Below are positions 51,682 to 60,948 of a DNA stretch of 64,000 nt, piece after piece; the first letter of the stretch is position 1; every line of letters begins with the position of its first letter. The translations under genes were made by a program, and so were the position numbers. Under the pieces are notes generated by a model. It did no database searches. It was not told where the DNA came from and worked only from the letters and a program-made list of their open reading frames with translations. Source of the stretch: JABMPR01 sp964508765 (GTDB lineage Bacteria > Fidelibacterota > UBA8477 > JABMPR01); contig CAZDVD010000004.1 in NCBI GenBank assembly GCA_964508765.1, positions 62,001-126,000 on the forward strand, in the 5' to 3' direction.

Positions 51682-52536
51682 TTATTGCTCCACTTCATGG
51701 GGCAGTGGAATCAAGTAGACTTCCTCACAGACCACGGGTTTCATACTTTTAAAATATAACCATCCCGCGCTGAAGAGCACCACCGAGACAATAATCCAGG
51801 TAAGCCCCAGGTCACCCAGTGTGGATGCTTCTTCATCCAACCCCAAAAACAGACCGGAAAATGCTGAAAGATTAAACAGGGCATGGGTTAGCATGGGAAT
51901 CAGAATATTGCCTGTCTTCGCCATAAGCCAGGCCAACAAAACACCCAAGGCGAGGAGCTCTAACATCGCTGGCAAATAAAACAGGTAGCCCACATGGAAG
52001 AGGGCAAAAATGACGGTGGGAATCACCATAGATGGTATGAGTGATCCAAAATGATAAAACAAGCTTTGCTGAAGCAGTCCCCTGAAAAGGAATTCTTCAA
52101 CAATCGGGGCAACCAGGATTGCTGCAGAAATCAGCACAATATTGGCAAGAATACCCCCATCAAAGAGTGTTTCGTCCAAAGCCCGTAAAAAGTCTGGTAC
52201 AGGGAAATATGGTAAAATAAGGACCTCAAATACAGAAACCAGACCAATGATTCCACCAATAAATAATACCGACATGGCCACAGTCACTGGAGACACCTTA
52301 TGGAAGGGAAGCACATCAAAAAAGCCAAGCTTACGCTGGTTTAATATGAACAGGGGTGGAACCAGAATAGCGATTTCACTAAAGAGCATGACGAGTCGAT
52401 CAAGGAGTTCATTGTTCTCAATTCCGGAAATCATACTCTGGAGGCTCAGGCCAACAAATAAACCTAGAAACATACTTGCAGCCACCATGAGGTAGGCTTC
52501 TCGCGTACTAAAAATATGGAATGAAAATCGTTTCAA
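51682..52536 (-). CDS. CPBP family intramembrane glutamic-type protease
   Basis: A 284-residue polytopic membrane protein with the ABI/CPBP motifs in order: EEFLFRG (EExxxR, about residue 147), FALFHVG (FxxxH) and LTHALFNL (HxxxN/B). These residues form the active centre of Rce1-type proteases. The substrate in bacteria is unknown. It is translationally linked to crcB. Confidence 0.9.
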   Translation of the reverse strand: MKRFSFHIFSTREAYLMVAASMFLGLFVGLSLQSMISGIENNELLDRLVMLFSEIAILVPPLFILNQRKLGFFDVLPFHKVSPVTVAMSVLFIGGIIGLVSVFEVLILPYFPVPDFLRALDETLFDGGILANIVLISAAILVAPIVEEFLFRGLLQQSLFYHFGSLIPSMVIPTVIFALFHVGYLFYLPAMLELLALGVLLAWLMAKTGNILIPMLTHALFNLSAFSGLFLGLDEEASTLGDLGLTWIIVSVVLFSAGWLYFKSMKPVVCEEVYLIPLPHEVEQ

Positions 52537-52649
52537 TCAACGCCATCTTTTCTAAGAGTTATTTGCTTCTAGAAACAAAAACGGGGCGAAAATAAAAGTT
52601 GAGATTACAACCATCACTTTCACCCCATGAGAATTGTCAGTGAGTCAGG

Positions 52650-53093
52650 TTATTCTTTAATAACCCAGACTTTAACTTCAGCTTTGATATCTGTGGCAAC
52701 CTTGATGGGAACATTATAGATACCCAGTGCTTTGAGGGGTTCCTCAAGCAGGATGTCACGTTTGTCAATCTCATAGCCTTTTGCGGCCAGGAGTTCAGCA
52801 ATATCAGCAGCTGTAACGGCACCAAAAACCTTATCTTCCTCACCAACCTTCACAGAGGTTTCGAGGGAGATGTTTCCGAGCTTGGCAGCCAGTTGCTCAG
52901 CCTGTGCAGTTGCACGGGCGTTGCGGTTATCCTTCAATTTTTTCTCTTCTTCGAAAACACGAGAAAAACTACGGGTTGCTGGATAAGCAAGCTTCTGAGG
53001 AATTAGATAATTCCTGGCATAACCATCTTTTACATTGACGGTTTTGCCAGCCTGCCCTAGAGATTCAATATCTTCACGTAAAATAATTTTCAT
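52650..53093 (-). CDS. rplI: 50S ribosomal protein L9
   Basis: A 147-residue L9 of normal length, with the N-terminal RNA-binding domain (MKIILREDIESLGQAGKTV, GYARNYLIPQKLA), the long connecting helix and the C-terminal domain (KVGEEDKVFGAVTAADIAE). It ends the S6-S18-L9 run. Confidence 0.97.
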   Translation of the reverse strand: MKIILREDIESLGQAGKTVNVKDGYARNYLIPQKLAYPATRSFSRVFEEEKKLKDNRNARATAQAEQLAAKLGNISLETSVKVGEEDKVFGAVTAADIAELLAAKGYEIDKRDILLEEPLKALGIYNVPIKVATDIKAEVKVWVIKE

Positions 53094-53109
53094 GATCAGA
53101 TCCTTTCTC

Positions 53110-53343
53110 TTAGGCGTTCTTTACGTCATTGGTATATGGCAGTAAAGCAATATTCCGGGCACGTTTGATAGCTGTTACCAGTGATCTTTGATGCAGGGAG
53201 CAAGTACCTGTAATACGACGTGGTAAAATTTTTCCCTGCTCTGTCACAAAGCGACGTAGCATGGAGGGGTTTTTGTAATCAATTTCCATTTTCTTATTTT
53301 CACAGAATTTGCAAATCTTTTTTCTATAGGTGAACATTTTCAT
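53110..53343 (-). CDS. rpsR: 30S ribosomal protein S18
   Basis: A 77-residue S18 with KICKFCENKKMEIDYKNPS, LRRFVTEQGKILPRRITGTC and the basic end LVTAIKRARNIALLPYT. Two Cys near the N-terminus (CKFC) may bind zinc. It lies between rpsF and rplI. Confidence 0.96.
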   Translation of the reverse strand: MKMFTYRKKICKFCENKKMEIDYKNPSMLRRFVTEQGKILPRRITGTCSLHQRSLVTAIKRARNIALLPYTNDVKNA

Positions 53344-53374
53344 ATAGAATTCTCTCTTTCTCTAATCCGGCCGA

Positions 53375-54037
53375 TTACTCTGCGTCAGCAGGCTTTTCAG
53401 CTTCTTCTTCAGGTTTTTCGTCTGCGGATTCTTCAACTGCAGGTTCAGCTTCAGCTACGGCAGGCTCTTCAGCCACAATTGCTTCTTCAACAACAACTTC
53501 AGTTGCTTCCTCTGTGACTTCAACCGGTGTCTCTTTAACCACTTCGGCTACTTCAGCTTTTTCTTCAGCTGCTTCAACAACAACTTCAGCGCCATCTTCA
53601 GATGCTACTGCTGCTGGTGCTTCAGCTGGTTTTTCTTCATAGCGTCTTGGTCTGTGACCATCTCTGGAATCTCTAGAATCTCTACCTCCAGGACGTCTTC
53701 CACGGTCAGCCTCGAAAGCCTGTGGAACAGTCAGTGTTTCAAAATCAGGAAACTCATCGAGACGAATAGTCATATAATGAAGCACGCCTGATTCGATTTC
53801 AAATTCACGAGCAAGCTCAGAGATATCTGGGTTTTCGCCTTGAAAATGCATTAAAACATAATTTCCATAGCGTTCTTTATCGATAGCGTAAGCCAGCTTG
53901 CGTTTGCCCCAATGTTGGGTATTTGCAAGCTCACCGCCTACATTCTTCAGGACTTCTTCCACTCTTGCAACAACGGCGGAGATTCCTTCACTATCAAAGT
54001 TGATATTTACAATATAAAGGCACTCATACTTTTTCAA
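53375..54037 (-). CDS. rpsF: 30S ribosomal protein S6 with a long acidic C-terminal extension
   Basis: Residues 1-95 are an ordinary S6 (YECLYIVNINFDSEG, HWGKRKLAYAIDKERYGNYV, ESGVLHYMTIRLDEF). A basic Arg/Gly/Asp linker (about 110-135) and an 80-residue tail made almost only of Glu, Ala and Val follow, giving 220 residues where about 100-130 is usual. The start is TTG at 54037 with an AGGAGG Shine-Dalgarno. No ssb gene lies between rpsF and rpsR, unlike many bacteria. Confidence 0.95.
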   Translation of the reverse strand: MKKYECLYIVNINFDSEGISAVVARVEEVLKNVGGELANTQHWGKRKLAYAIDKERYGNYVLMHFQGENPDISELAREFEIESGVLHYMTIRLDEFPDFETLTVPQAFEADRGRRPGGRDSRDSRDGHRPRRYEEKPAEAPAAVASEDGAEVVVEAAEEKAEVAEVVKETPVEVTEEATEVVVEEAIVAEEPAVAEAEPAVEESADEKPEEEAEKPADAE

Positions 54038-54049
54038 GAGCGAACCTCC

Positions 54050-56212
54050 TTATAGACCTATGGTTGCAATCAGTGGTGCAATCACCAGTGATACAACCGA
54101 CATTAATTTTATCAAAATATTCAGTGATGGTCCTGAGGTATCCTTGAAAGGATCACCCACGGTATCACCAACGACGGCAGCCTTGTGAACATCGGAACCT
54201 TTTCCATACTTAATTCCGTTTATCTCTACTCCGTCTTCTACCATTTTTTTAGCATTGTCCCAGGCGCCACCAGCATTTGACTGGAAGATGGCCATAAGAA
54301 CACCTGTTACCGTCACACCGGCAAGTAAACCACCCAGAGCTTCAGCACCAAATATGTAACCCACAACTACTGGTGTTAGAATAGCCAGTAAACCGGGAAG
54401 CATCATTTCTTTGATAGCAGCTTCAGTGGAAATCGTAACACATTTACCATACTCAGCTTTACCATCAGCAGCATCAAAGACCTTCTTGTCTTCTACAGAC
54501 ATTTCCTCATCTTCTTCATACTTTTTCATCACAACCAACGCTGCAGCAAGCTCAGGGATGGTTTTAAACTGACGACGGACTTCTTCAATCATAGCCATGG
54601 CGGCACGACCAACAGCTCCCATTGCCATTGATGAAAAGACAAAGGGTAGCATACCACCAACAAACAAACCTGCCATAACCGTGGGATCTGTAATACTGAT
54701 ACTCATTGAGCCGCCACCACGAATAACTTCTACTGTGGTGCGAAAAGCAGCAAAAAGAGCCAGTGCTGTTAAAGCAGCTGATCCAATTGCAAAACCTTTT
54801 CCTACAGCTGCAGTGGTGTTACCCACAGCATCCAGCTTGTCAGTACGCTTACGAACCTCAGGTGGCATTTGAGCCATTTCAGCAATACCACCGGCATTAT
54901 CAGAGATAGGACCATAGGCATCAATTGCCAGCTGCATTCCAGTGTTGGCTAACATTCCCAGGGCAGCCATGGCAATACCATAGAGACCTGCAAATTCAAA
55001 AGCTGCCATAATACTGGCTGCGATAATCAGTACAGGAACAGCGGTTGACTGCATACCTACACCCAGACCAGCGATCAAGTTGGTTGCTGCGCCTGTCTGT
55101 GATTGGTTTACGATGGAGTTCACAGGTCCTGAATTGGTTCCGGTATAGTGTTCTGTAATAAAACCAATACCCAGACCGGCAGCCAGACCAATGGTACTGG
55201 CCCAGAACACGCCATAACTGGTATATTCAACACCACCCAGCGTGAATGTGGCCGGTAGCATCATGGTAATCATGAAAAACATGACTACAACCATGATACC
55301 CGATGAACCAAACTCACCAATATTGAGACCCCTCTGAGGGTCTCCACCTTCTTTTACAGAAACCATAAAGGTACCTGTAATAGAAACGAGGATTCCTGCT
55401 GCTGCAATGAGCAAAGGCAAGAATACGAATTCAGGTGCTAGAGCGCCACTCACCATAATGGTGGCTCCCAAAACCATTGAACCCACAATTGATCCTACAT
55501 AGGATTCGAAAAGATCAGCACCCATACCAGCAACATCACCAACGTTGTCACCCACATTATCAGCAATAGTGGCAGGATTCAGAGGATGATCCTCAGGAAT
55601 ACCGGCTTCAACCTTGCCAACAAGATCAGCACCAACATCAGCAGCTTTGGTATAAATACCGCCACCGACACGGGCAAACAATGCAATGGAGCTGGCTCCC
55701 AGTGAAAAACCGGAAAGCACAGACATCACCATGCTCATATCTGTAAATATTTCTCTATAGACCAGGAATAGACCACCCAGACCAATCACGCCTAACCCTA
55801 CAACGCTCAGACCCATGACGGATCCACCAGCAAAGGCAACGCCCAGAGCTTTAGCCAGACCTGTACGGGCTGCTTGAGATGTGCGATAATTGGCTTTGGT
55901 AGCAACGCGCATACCCAGAAAGCCAGCCAGGCCAGACGCCAGGGCACCCACAACAAATGATGCGGCTACGAGGGGACTTTTCCCTTCCCCACTATTGGCT
56001 ACACCCAATAGAATGGCTACTGCCACAATAAAGATTGCCAGTACACGATATTCAGCTTTCAGGAAGGCCATGGCACCATCAGCAATGTGCTTGCCGATAA
56101 GTTTCATCTTATCTGAACCTTCATCCTGTTTATTGACCCAGCCTGTTTTCCAAAACGCAAACGCCAAGGCAACAAATCCCGAGATGGGGACCCAGATCAT
56201 CATTTCACTCAT
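54050..56212 (-). CDS. hppA: Membrane-bound ion-translocating pyrophosphatase
   Basis: Couples pyrophosphate hydrolysis to H+ or Na+ pumping. The 720-residue protein has about 16 helices, the substrate motifs DVGADLVGKVEAGIPEDH and DNVGDNVGDVAGMGADL and a C-terminal GDTVGDPFKDTSGPS. The signature GNTTAAVGKG has Ala where K+-independent enzymes have Lys, so it belongs to the K+-dependent group. It lies between pth and rpsF with very short gaps. A GGAGG Shine-Dalgarno precedes the ATG. Confidence 0.97.
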   Translation of the reverse strand: MSEMMIWVPISGFVALAFAFWKTGWVNKQDEGSDKMKLIGKHIADGAMAFLKAEYRVLAIFIVAVAILLGVANSGEGKSPLVAASFVVGALASGLAGFLGMRVATKANYRTSQAARTGLAKALGVAFAGGSVMGLSVVGLGVIGLGGLFLVYREIFTDMSMVMSVLSGFSLGASSIALFARVGGGIYTKAADVGADLVGKVEAGIPEDHPLNPATIADNVGDNVGDVAGMGADLFESYVGSIVGSMVLGATIMVSGALAPEFVFLPLLIAAAGILVSITGTFMVSVKEGGDPQRGLNIGEFGSSGIMVVVMFFMITMMLPATFTLGGVEYTSYGVFWASTIGLAAGLGIGFITEHYTGTNSGPVNSIVNQSQTGAATNLIAGLGVGMQSTAVPVLIIAASIMAAFEFAGLYGIAMAALGMLANTGMQLAIDAYGPISDNAGGIAEMAQMPPEVRKRTDKLDAVGNTTAAVGKGFAIGSAALTALALFAAFRTTVEVIRGGGSMSISITDPTVMAGLFVGGMLPFVFSSMAMGAVGRAAMAMIEEVRRQFKTIPELAAALVVMKKYEEDEEMSVEDKKVFDAADGKAEYGKCVTISTEAAIKEMMLPGLLAILTPVVVGYIFGAEALGGLLAGVTVTGVLMAIFQSNAGGAWDNAKKMVEDGVEINGIKYGKGSDVHKAAVVGDTVGDPFKDTSGPSLNILIKLMSVVSLVIAPLIATIGL

Positions 56213-56213
56213 A

Positions 56214-56813
56214 TTAATTTTCCTCCTTTAAATCCTCAGCCTGAGCTTTACGGGGATTGATATTGAAACGATTCATCGTGTTATCAATATCATCTTTCAA
56301 CCAATACTCGAGAGCATCAGCCGCTTTACCCAACTGCTCAGGGAGAACAGTCAAATCATTTTTGGAATAATTCTCTAATACAAAATCTTCAGAAAGTCGA
56401 CGACCCTGATCTCCACCAATGCCCATGCGAATGCGTGGGAAAGTTGTGTCGCTCAGGTGTTGGATGACCGATTGCATACCTCTGTGAGTTCCAGCACCAC
56501 CCTGCTTACGCAGACGCATTTCTGGAAAGAGAATGTCAAGATCATCAAAAACAATCATACAGTCTTCTGTGGCAATTTTGAAATAATCGACCAAATGACG
56601 TACGGCCTGGCCACTGTTATTCATATAAGTGGTTGGCTTCATCAGGATTGCATCCCGTTGTGCGCTTTTAGCAAAGACATAACTGCCCTTGCCTGGTTTA
56701 AAGCTGACCTGCCAACGTTGGGCAAGTTCATCAATGACCATGAAACCGGCGTTGTGTCGGGTCTTTGCATACCGATCACCCGGATTTCCAAGACCAATGA
56801 TTGCTCGTAGCAC
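56214..56813 (-). CDS. pth: Peptidyl-tRNA hydrolase
   Basis: Frees tRNA from stalled peptidyl-tRNA. The 199-residue protein has GLGNPGDRYAKTRHNAGF with the catalytic His, KPTTYMNNSGQAV, FDDLDILF and GAGTHRGMQSV. The conserved order rplY-pth is kept, with a 21-base gap to rplY. Confidence 0.96.
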   Translation of the reverse strand: MLRAIIGLGNPGDRYAKTRHNAGFMVIDELAQRWQVSFKPGKGSYVFAKSAQRDAILMKPTTYMNNSGQAVRHLVDYFKIATEDCMIVFDDLDILFPEMRLRKQGGAGTHRGMQSVIQHLSDTTFPRIRMGIGGDQGRRLSEDFVLENYSKNDLTVLPEQLGKAADALEYWLKDDIDNTMNRFNINPRKAQAEDLKEEN

Positions 56814-56834
56814 AATACGTCTCTTTGATATCGA

Positions 56835-57512
56835 TTATTTTTCGTCACTACCTGTATCAGATTCTTTTTTCTCACCGTCTTCTGATTCTGATCCTTCTTC
56901 ATCCTCGAATTCCAGATCATCTTCATCAACTTCAACAACAACTTCTTCCATTTTCTGTGGTAGAACGACAGAAATGATTGTGATGTCTTCAGCAATGAGA
57001 ACTTCATAGTCATCACTCTGGATATCACTGGCGTGGATACCGTCACCGATGTTCAATTCAGATACATCGACTTCAATGGAATCAGGTACATCCTCACCTT
57101 TACAGCGAACCACAACCTCATGGATAGGCTGCTGGAGAACACCACCTTCTTGTACACCAAGTGCCAGTCCATTAGCGATCACGGATACGGGAATTTCGAT
57201 GATGTCACGAAGACGTACACCGAAGAAATCCATATGCAGGATTTTGTCTGTTACTGGATGCCATTGGACATCTTTCACCATGGCTCGGCGTTGCTCGCCG
57301 TCAATAGTGATGTTAAAAATTTGTTCTCCTGAATGCATAGCTTCGCGCAGATGTGTTTCGGTCATAACATAGGACTGAGCTTCTTCACCACCTGAATAGA
57401 AATTCACGGGGACATAGCCATTCCTGCGGAGTGCTTTTGCAGCTTTCCGACCAAATTCACTTCTCTGCTCAATCTGCAATTCGAAACGTTCTTTTTTCTT
57501 TGCTTGAGCCAT
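56835..57512 (-). CDS. rplY: 50S ribosomal protein L25 (Ctc type)
   Basis: A 225-residue long-form L25/Ctc protein that binds 5S rRNA. The N-terminal domain has RSEFGRKAAKALRRNGYVP and VKDVQWHPVTDKILHMDF, and the TL5-like beta domain follows to about residue 185. The last 40 residues are highly acidic (DEDDLEFEDEEGSESED). GGAAG precedes the ATG. The gene follows prs in the operon. Confidence 0.95.
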   Translation of the reverse strand: MAQAKKKERFELQIEQRSEFGRKAAKALRRNGYVPVNFYSGGEEAQSYVMTETHLREAMHSGEQIFNITIDGEQRRAMVKDVQWHPVTDKILHMDFFGVRLRDIIEIPVSVIANGLALGVQEGGVLQQPIHEVVVRCKGEDVPDSIEVDVSELNIGDGIHASDIQSDDYEVLIAEDITIISVVLPQKMEEVVVEVDEDDLEFEDEEGSESEDGEKKESDTGSDEK

Positions 57513-57536
57513 TTTTACTTCCTTTATCTCTTTATA

Positions 57537-58469
57537 CTAAATATCAAATAAAACACTGATTGATTCTTCGTTATGAATCCGCTGAATCGCTTCCCCGAAA
57601 ACGGGAGCCACGCTAATGGACATCAATTTATCGATGCGCTTTTTAGCGCCGATATTGATGGTGTCCGTTACCAGGATGTGATCAATAGGTACCTTGCTTA
57701 GGCGCTTAATGGCAGGACCCGAAAGCACACCATGGGTGACAGCGGCATTTACTGAAAGGGCTCCCATCGCTCGCGCTTTTTTTGCTGCTGCGACCATGGT
57801 ACCAGCTGTATCGACCATATCATCCATGATTAACACATTCTTTGCTCCAACCTTACCAATCAAGTGCATAACTTCAGCCTTATTGTGTTCAGGTCGACGT
57901 TTGTCAATAATTGCTAAACTCGCGTCCAGTAGCTTTGCATAAGATCGTGACATGGGGACAGAACCAATATCTGGTGCCAATACGACCATATTTTCAAGAC
58001 CAAGATCCTTAATCGCCCCGACCAAGACTTTCTTGGAGTAGAGGTGATCGAAGGGAATGTTGAAATATCCCTGGATCTGGCTACTGTGAAGATCCATTGA
58101 GACCACACGGTCAGCTCCAGCAGTTTGAATAAGATCAGCAAACAATTTGGCGCTGATGGGGACGCGGGGTTGATCTTTACGATCCTGTCTCGCATACCCG
58201 TAGTATGGAATGACGGCCGTGACACGTCGAGCTGAAGCTCTTTTAGCTGCATCCAACATCAACAACAATTCAATCATATTCGTATCTGGTGGATTGGTGC
58301 TTTGGATAATAAAGACATCTTCGCCACGAATATTCTCATCGAAGCGAATCCATAGCTCACCATCACTAAATGGCTTGATTGTCATTTTCCCTAACTCAAT
58401 GTTCAGATACTTGGCGATAGCTTTGCCAAACTCTGGGTTGGCTCTACCACAAAAAAACTTGGGATTCAT
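57537..58469 (-). CDS. prs: Ribose-phosphate pyrophosphokinase
   Basis: Makes PRPP from ribose 5-phosphate and ATP. The 310-residue class I enzyme has FCGRANPEFGKAIAK, the ATP-binding YYGYARQDRKDQPR loop, DLHSSQIQGYFNIPFDHLYS and the PRPP loop VLIMDDMVDTAGT. GGAAG precedes the ATG. The prs-rplY-pth order is common in bacteria. Confidence 0.97.
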   Translation of the reverse strand: MNPKFFCGRANPEFGKAIAKYLNIELGKMTIKPFSDGELWIRFDENIRGEDVFIIQSTNPPDTNMIELLLMLDAAKRASARRVTAVIPYYGYARQDRKDQPRVPISAKLFADLIQTAGADRVVSMDLHSSQIQGYFNIPFDHLYSKKVLVGAIKDLGLENMVVLAPDIGSVPMSRSYAKLLDASLAIIDKRRPEHNKAEVMHLIGKVGAKNVLIMDDMVDTAGTMVAAAKKARAMGALSVNAAVTHGVLSGPAIKRLSKVPIDHILVTDTINIGAKKRIDKLMSISVAPVFGEAIQRIHNEESISVLFDI

Positions 58470-58578
58470 TCGCTCTACTTCCGTTTGTTGGTTGGCGTTT
58501 TGGGTAAGTGCCTATTCAAGTCGTCCCAGCTCTGACTTTTGTCAGGGCCCAGGTACATGTTGACTTGAAATAGAAAGT

Positions 58579-58651
58579 GTTCCGGGAGGAGGATTCGAAC
58601 CCCCATGACCAGCTCCAAAAGCTGGTGTCCTACCTTTGAACGATCCCGGAA
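58579..58651 (-). tRNA. tRNA-Gln (anticodon TTG)
   Basis: The minus strand folds into a complete 73-nt cloverleaf: acceptor arms TTCCGGG / CCCGGAA, anticodon stem CCAGC / GCTGG around the loop TTTTGGA (anticodon TTG, reading CAA Gln codons) and the T-loop TTCGAAT. The discriminator base is C and CCA is not encoded. It lies 8 bases after the ispE stop and about 110 before prs, so it may be co-transcribed with both. Confidence 0.95.
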
Positions 58652-58659
58652 GGCAATAT

Positions 58660-59505
58660 TTAGATGACGGGGAGGGTGATCTGGGTATGGTAACGGTTTA
58701 TAAAAAACGATTGAGCAACTTTTGCTTGTTCAAGGTTGTCAAAGATGCCATACACAGTCGAGCCACTACCCGACAAACTGGCAAAATATGCTCCTTGATT
58801 AAGGAGTTCGCTTTTTAGCGTGCCAATTTCTGGATGTATATGAAAAACTACAGATTCAAATTCGTTATCAAAAAACCGTACCAGTGTTGCCTTTTCTAAA
58901 AGGCGGCCAAAAGTAAACGGAGCCTTAGGGGGTGTCAATGGTATTTTTAGTGCTTCAAATGCCTGTTTTGTAGAGACATGAATGGGCGGAATAATGAGTA
59001 GTATAAACCCTTCGAAGCCCAACTTCAGTTTCTCAAGTTTCTCACCAACACCTTGACCGTGCTGTAAGCCGCCTTCAATAAAGAAAGGTACATCAGCTCC
59101 CAACTCCAAAGCCAGCTCAAGCAAATGCTCAGTTGACAGTGGAAAACCAGCAATCTGATTTAAGCCTTTGAGCACAGCCACACCATCGGCACTCCCCCCG
59201 CCAAGCCCAGATCCAGGTGGCACTTTTTTCTCAAGGGTAATCTTTACTGGAAGTGCTTTCCCAGTGGCTTCTCTGAAGAGTTGCTTCGCATGAAGACAGA
59301 TATTATTGCCACCATCATCAAAGCTAAGGCCCTCCATACTGAAACTGAATTTTTCTGCTGGTTCGAAATGGAGGATGTCACCCCAATCCAACTCCTGAAA
59401 TACTGTATCCAGGTCATGATAGCCATCTGGTCTTTTACGGATAATGCGTAACTTTAAATTTACCTTGGTGTGAGCAGAAATATCGAATGGTTTAAAGGGC
59501 TTCAT
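58660..59505 (-). CDS. ispE: 4-diphosphocytidyl-2-C-methyl-D-erythritol kinase
   Basis: Phosphorylates CDP-methylerythritol in the MEP isoprenoid pathway. The 281-residue GHMP kinase has AHTKVNLKLRI with the family Lys, the ATP loop PPGSGLGGGSADGVAVL and SLSGSGSTVYGIF near the C-terminus. With ispF at 61.6 kb it indicates that isoprenoids are made by the MEP route. Confidence 0.96.
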   Translation of the reverse strand: MKPFKPFDISAHTKVNLKLRIIRKRPDGYHDLDTVFQELDWGDILHFEPAEKFSFSMEGLSFDDGGNNICLHAKQLFREATGKALPVKITLEKKVPPGSGLGGGSADGVAVLKGLNQIAGFPLSTEHLLELALELGADVPFFIEGGLQHGQGVGEKLEKLKLGFEGFILLIIPPIHVSTKQAFEALKIPLTPPKAPFTFGRLLEKATLVRFFDNEFESVVFHIHPEIGTLKSELLNQGAYFASLSGSGSTVYGIFDNLEQAKVAQSFFINRYHTQITLPVI

Positions 59506-59708
59506 TTCTCAATCAATTTAGACCAGAACTGTGGATGCTCAAAGTGTTGCCAGTTTGAATTTGTGATGAGCATTTGCACAACAATCGATTTTCACACTAC
59601 TTGCCACAAAGCATGTATACTTTTATACTCAACGGTTTGACTTGTTATCAGATCGAACAGGACAAACATAAACATTTACATGCGGGAAATTCACATGTCA
59701 CTTTTTAG

Positions 59709-60334
59709 AATCAGTTTCATCTAGAGCTGGGACTCTCAAGCGGCATAAGCAAGCATCATCTCAAAGGCAGCATCTTTATTTCTAAGCTGGAGAACTATAT
59801 CTTTGCCCGAGTAGACTCCAGTGTTAATCGAGTCTTTCTCCCTTGTAATGAACCAAAGGTATCCAAGGTCTTCCAGAATTTGGATCAGGCCCAGCAACTG
59901 GGGTTTGAACTCACAGCAGATGGTGTCATCATACCAGCACTCCACTATGAGTTTGCCATCGCCTATACTTGAGGTGAAAATCTGGACAATGATACACCTC
60001 TCCCAGAAATGCCACCCCTTGAAACCGTATTGAATTTGAGGTACAGCTTTAAAGCACTACCCCTGTGGGTTCAGACAGAGGGACGCTGGGTCAGTGATCA
60101 GGATCGTGTGTCTGTGGAAAAGGGTGAAACGGCCACAAAAGGGTTTCAGGTTTATAACATCAAATCCGGGTTCTCAATGGAGAATGGATTGTCGCTCAGG
60201 GTTTCAACAATATATTTGACACGGCTTACCATGAACACCTCAGTCGCAATTTTATTAAAAACACAGCAGATAGTGGCCTACCGCTTTATGAACCTGGCAG
60301 GAATATTATTCTGGTTGTTGCTTATAAACTTTGA
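59709..60334 (+). pseudogene. C-terminal fragment of a TonB-dependent receptor, degraded
   Basis: The plus strand encodes a barrel end with broken frames. From 59709 it reads FHLELGL, then SIFISKLENYIFARVD and ALHYEFAIAYT, and hits a TGA where TGG (Trp) is expected. It resumes as GENLDNDTPLPEMPPLET and LWVQTEGRWVSDQDRVS. After MENGLSLRV a one-base loss shifts the frame to NIFDTAYHEHLSRNF and GLPLYEPGRNIILVVAYKL, with the stop at 60332-60334. That is a typical TonB-receptor C-terminus. Plug and start are missing, so it is not functional. The 200 bases before it show nothing clear. Confidence 0.85.
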
Positions 60335-60387
60335 AAGGGTGAAACCAAAGCAGTTCCGTTTTTGCTTCAACTCAAGGGCAATATTTT

Positions 60388-60837
60388 TTAAAGTGTTCTT
60401 AAATATTCGAGGATTGCCCGAGCGTCATCTTCAGTCACGTTCTGAAAAGTCATAGGCACAAAGTACTCAGCCAACATGGCTTTCACTTCAGGATGTTTCT
60501 TGACCATTTCATCCGGGTTCAGAATCATATTCAGAATGAATGCAGGTGAGCGTTTATTTGTCACACCAGCAAGAGGTGGTCCTACCAGACGCTCACTCAC
60601 TTTATGACAGGCCACACATTTTACTGTAAAAACATCAAGTCCTTTTTGGACCAGAGCATCATTCTGCGGACCGAGGGTGAACGAAACAATGGGGCCAATC
60701 CCATGTTTAATCTGATCTTGAGTGAGGCCTTCCGGGCTCAATTTTGGTACGTTTGCTTCCCTGGCAGTTTCGCTATCACCACCACAACTCATTAGTATCA
60801 AGGCCAAAATCAGGATTATTCCTGTCTTTTTTATCAT
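60388..60837 (-). CDS. Class I cytochrome c lipoprotein (Nos-cluster type)
   Basis: A 149-residue exported haem protein. The lipobox LMSC (Cys18) predicts lipid anchoring, and the haem site is CVACH (residues 74-78). The motif KHGIGPI, then CHKVSERLVGPPLAGVTNKR and NMILNPDEMVKKHPE match the small cytochrome c usually encoded with clade II nosZ in Bacteroidota-like genomes. A late Met in FVPMTF is the likely axial ligand. No nosZ is in this window. AGGAG precedes the ATG. Confidence 0.87.
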   Translation of the reverse strand: MIKKTGIILILALILMSCGGDSETAREANVPKLSPEGLTQDQIKHGIGPIVSFTLGPQNDALVQKGLDVFTVKCVACHKVSERLVGPPLAGVTNKRSPAFILNMILNPDEMVKKHPEVKAMLAEYFVPMTFQNVTEDDARAILEYLRTL

Positions 60838-60948
60838 TCTTTTCTCCTATTCATATCACGCAAGAATGTGTGAGATTATTTGTCATATTTTCGGTCAAAA
60901 AAAGAGTCTAGTATTCTTTTGTTTGCCTCATATTGCTTATTTGTATCG

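Noticed and set aside
51300..51700. Fluoride riboswitch in front of crcB
   Set aside because: crcB starts one base after the CPBP gene and no riboswitch-sized leader exists there.
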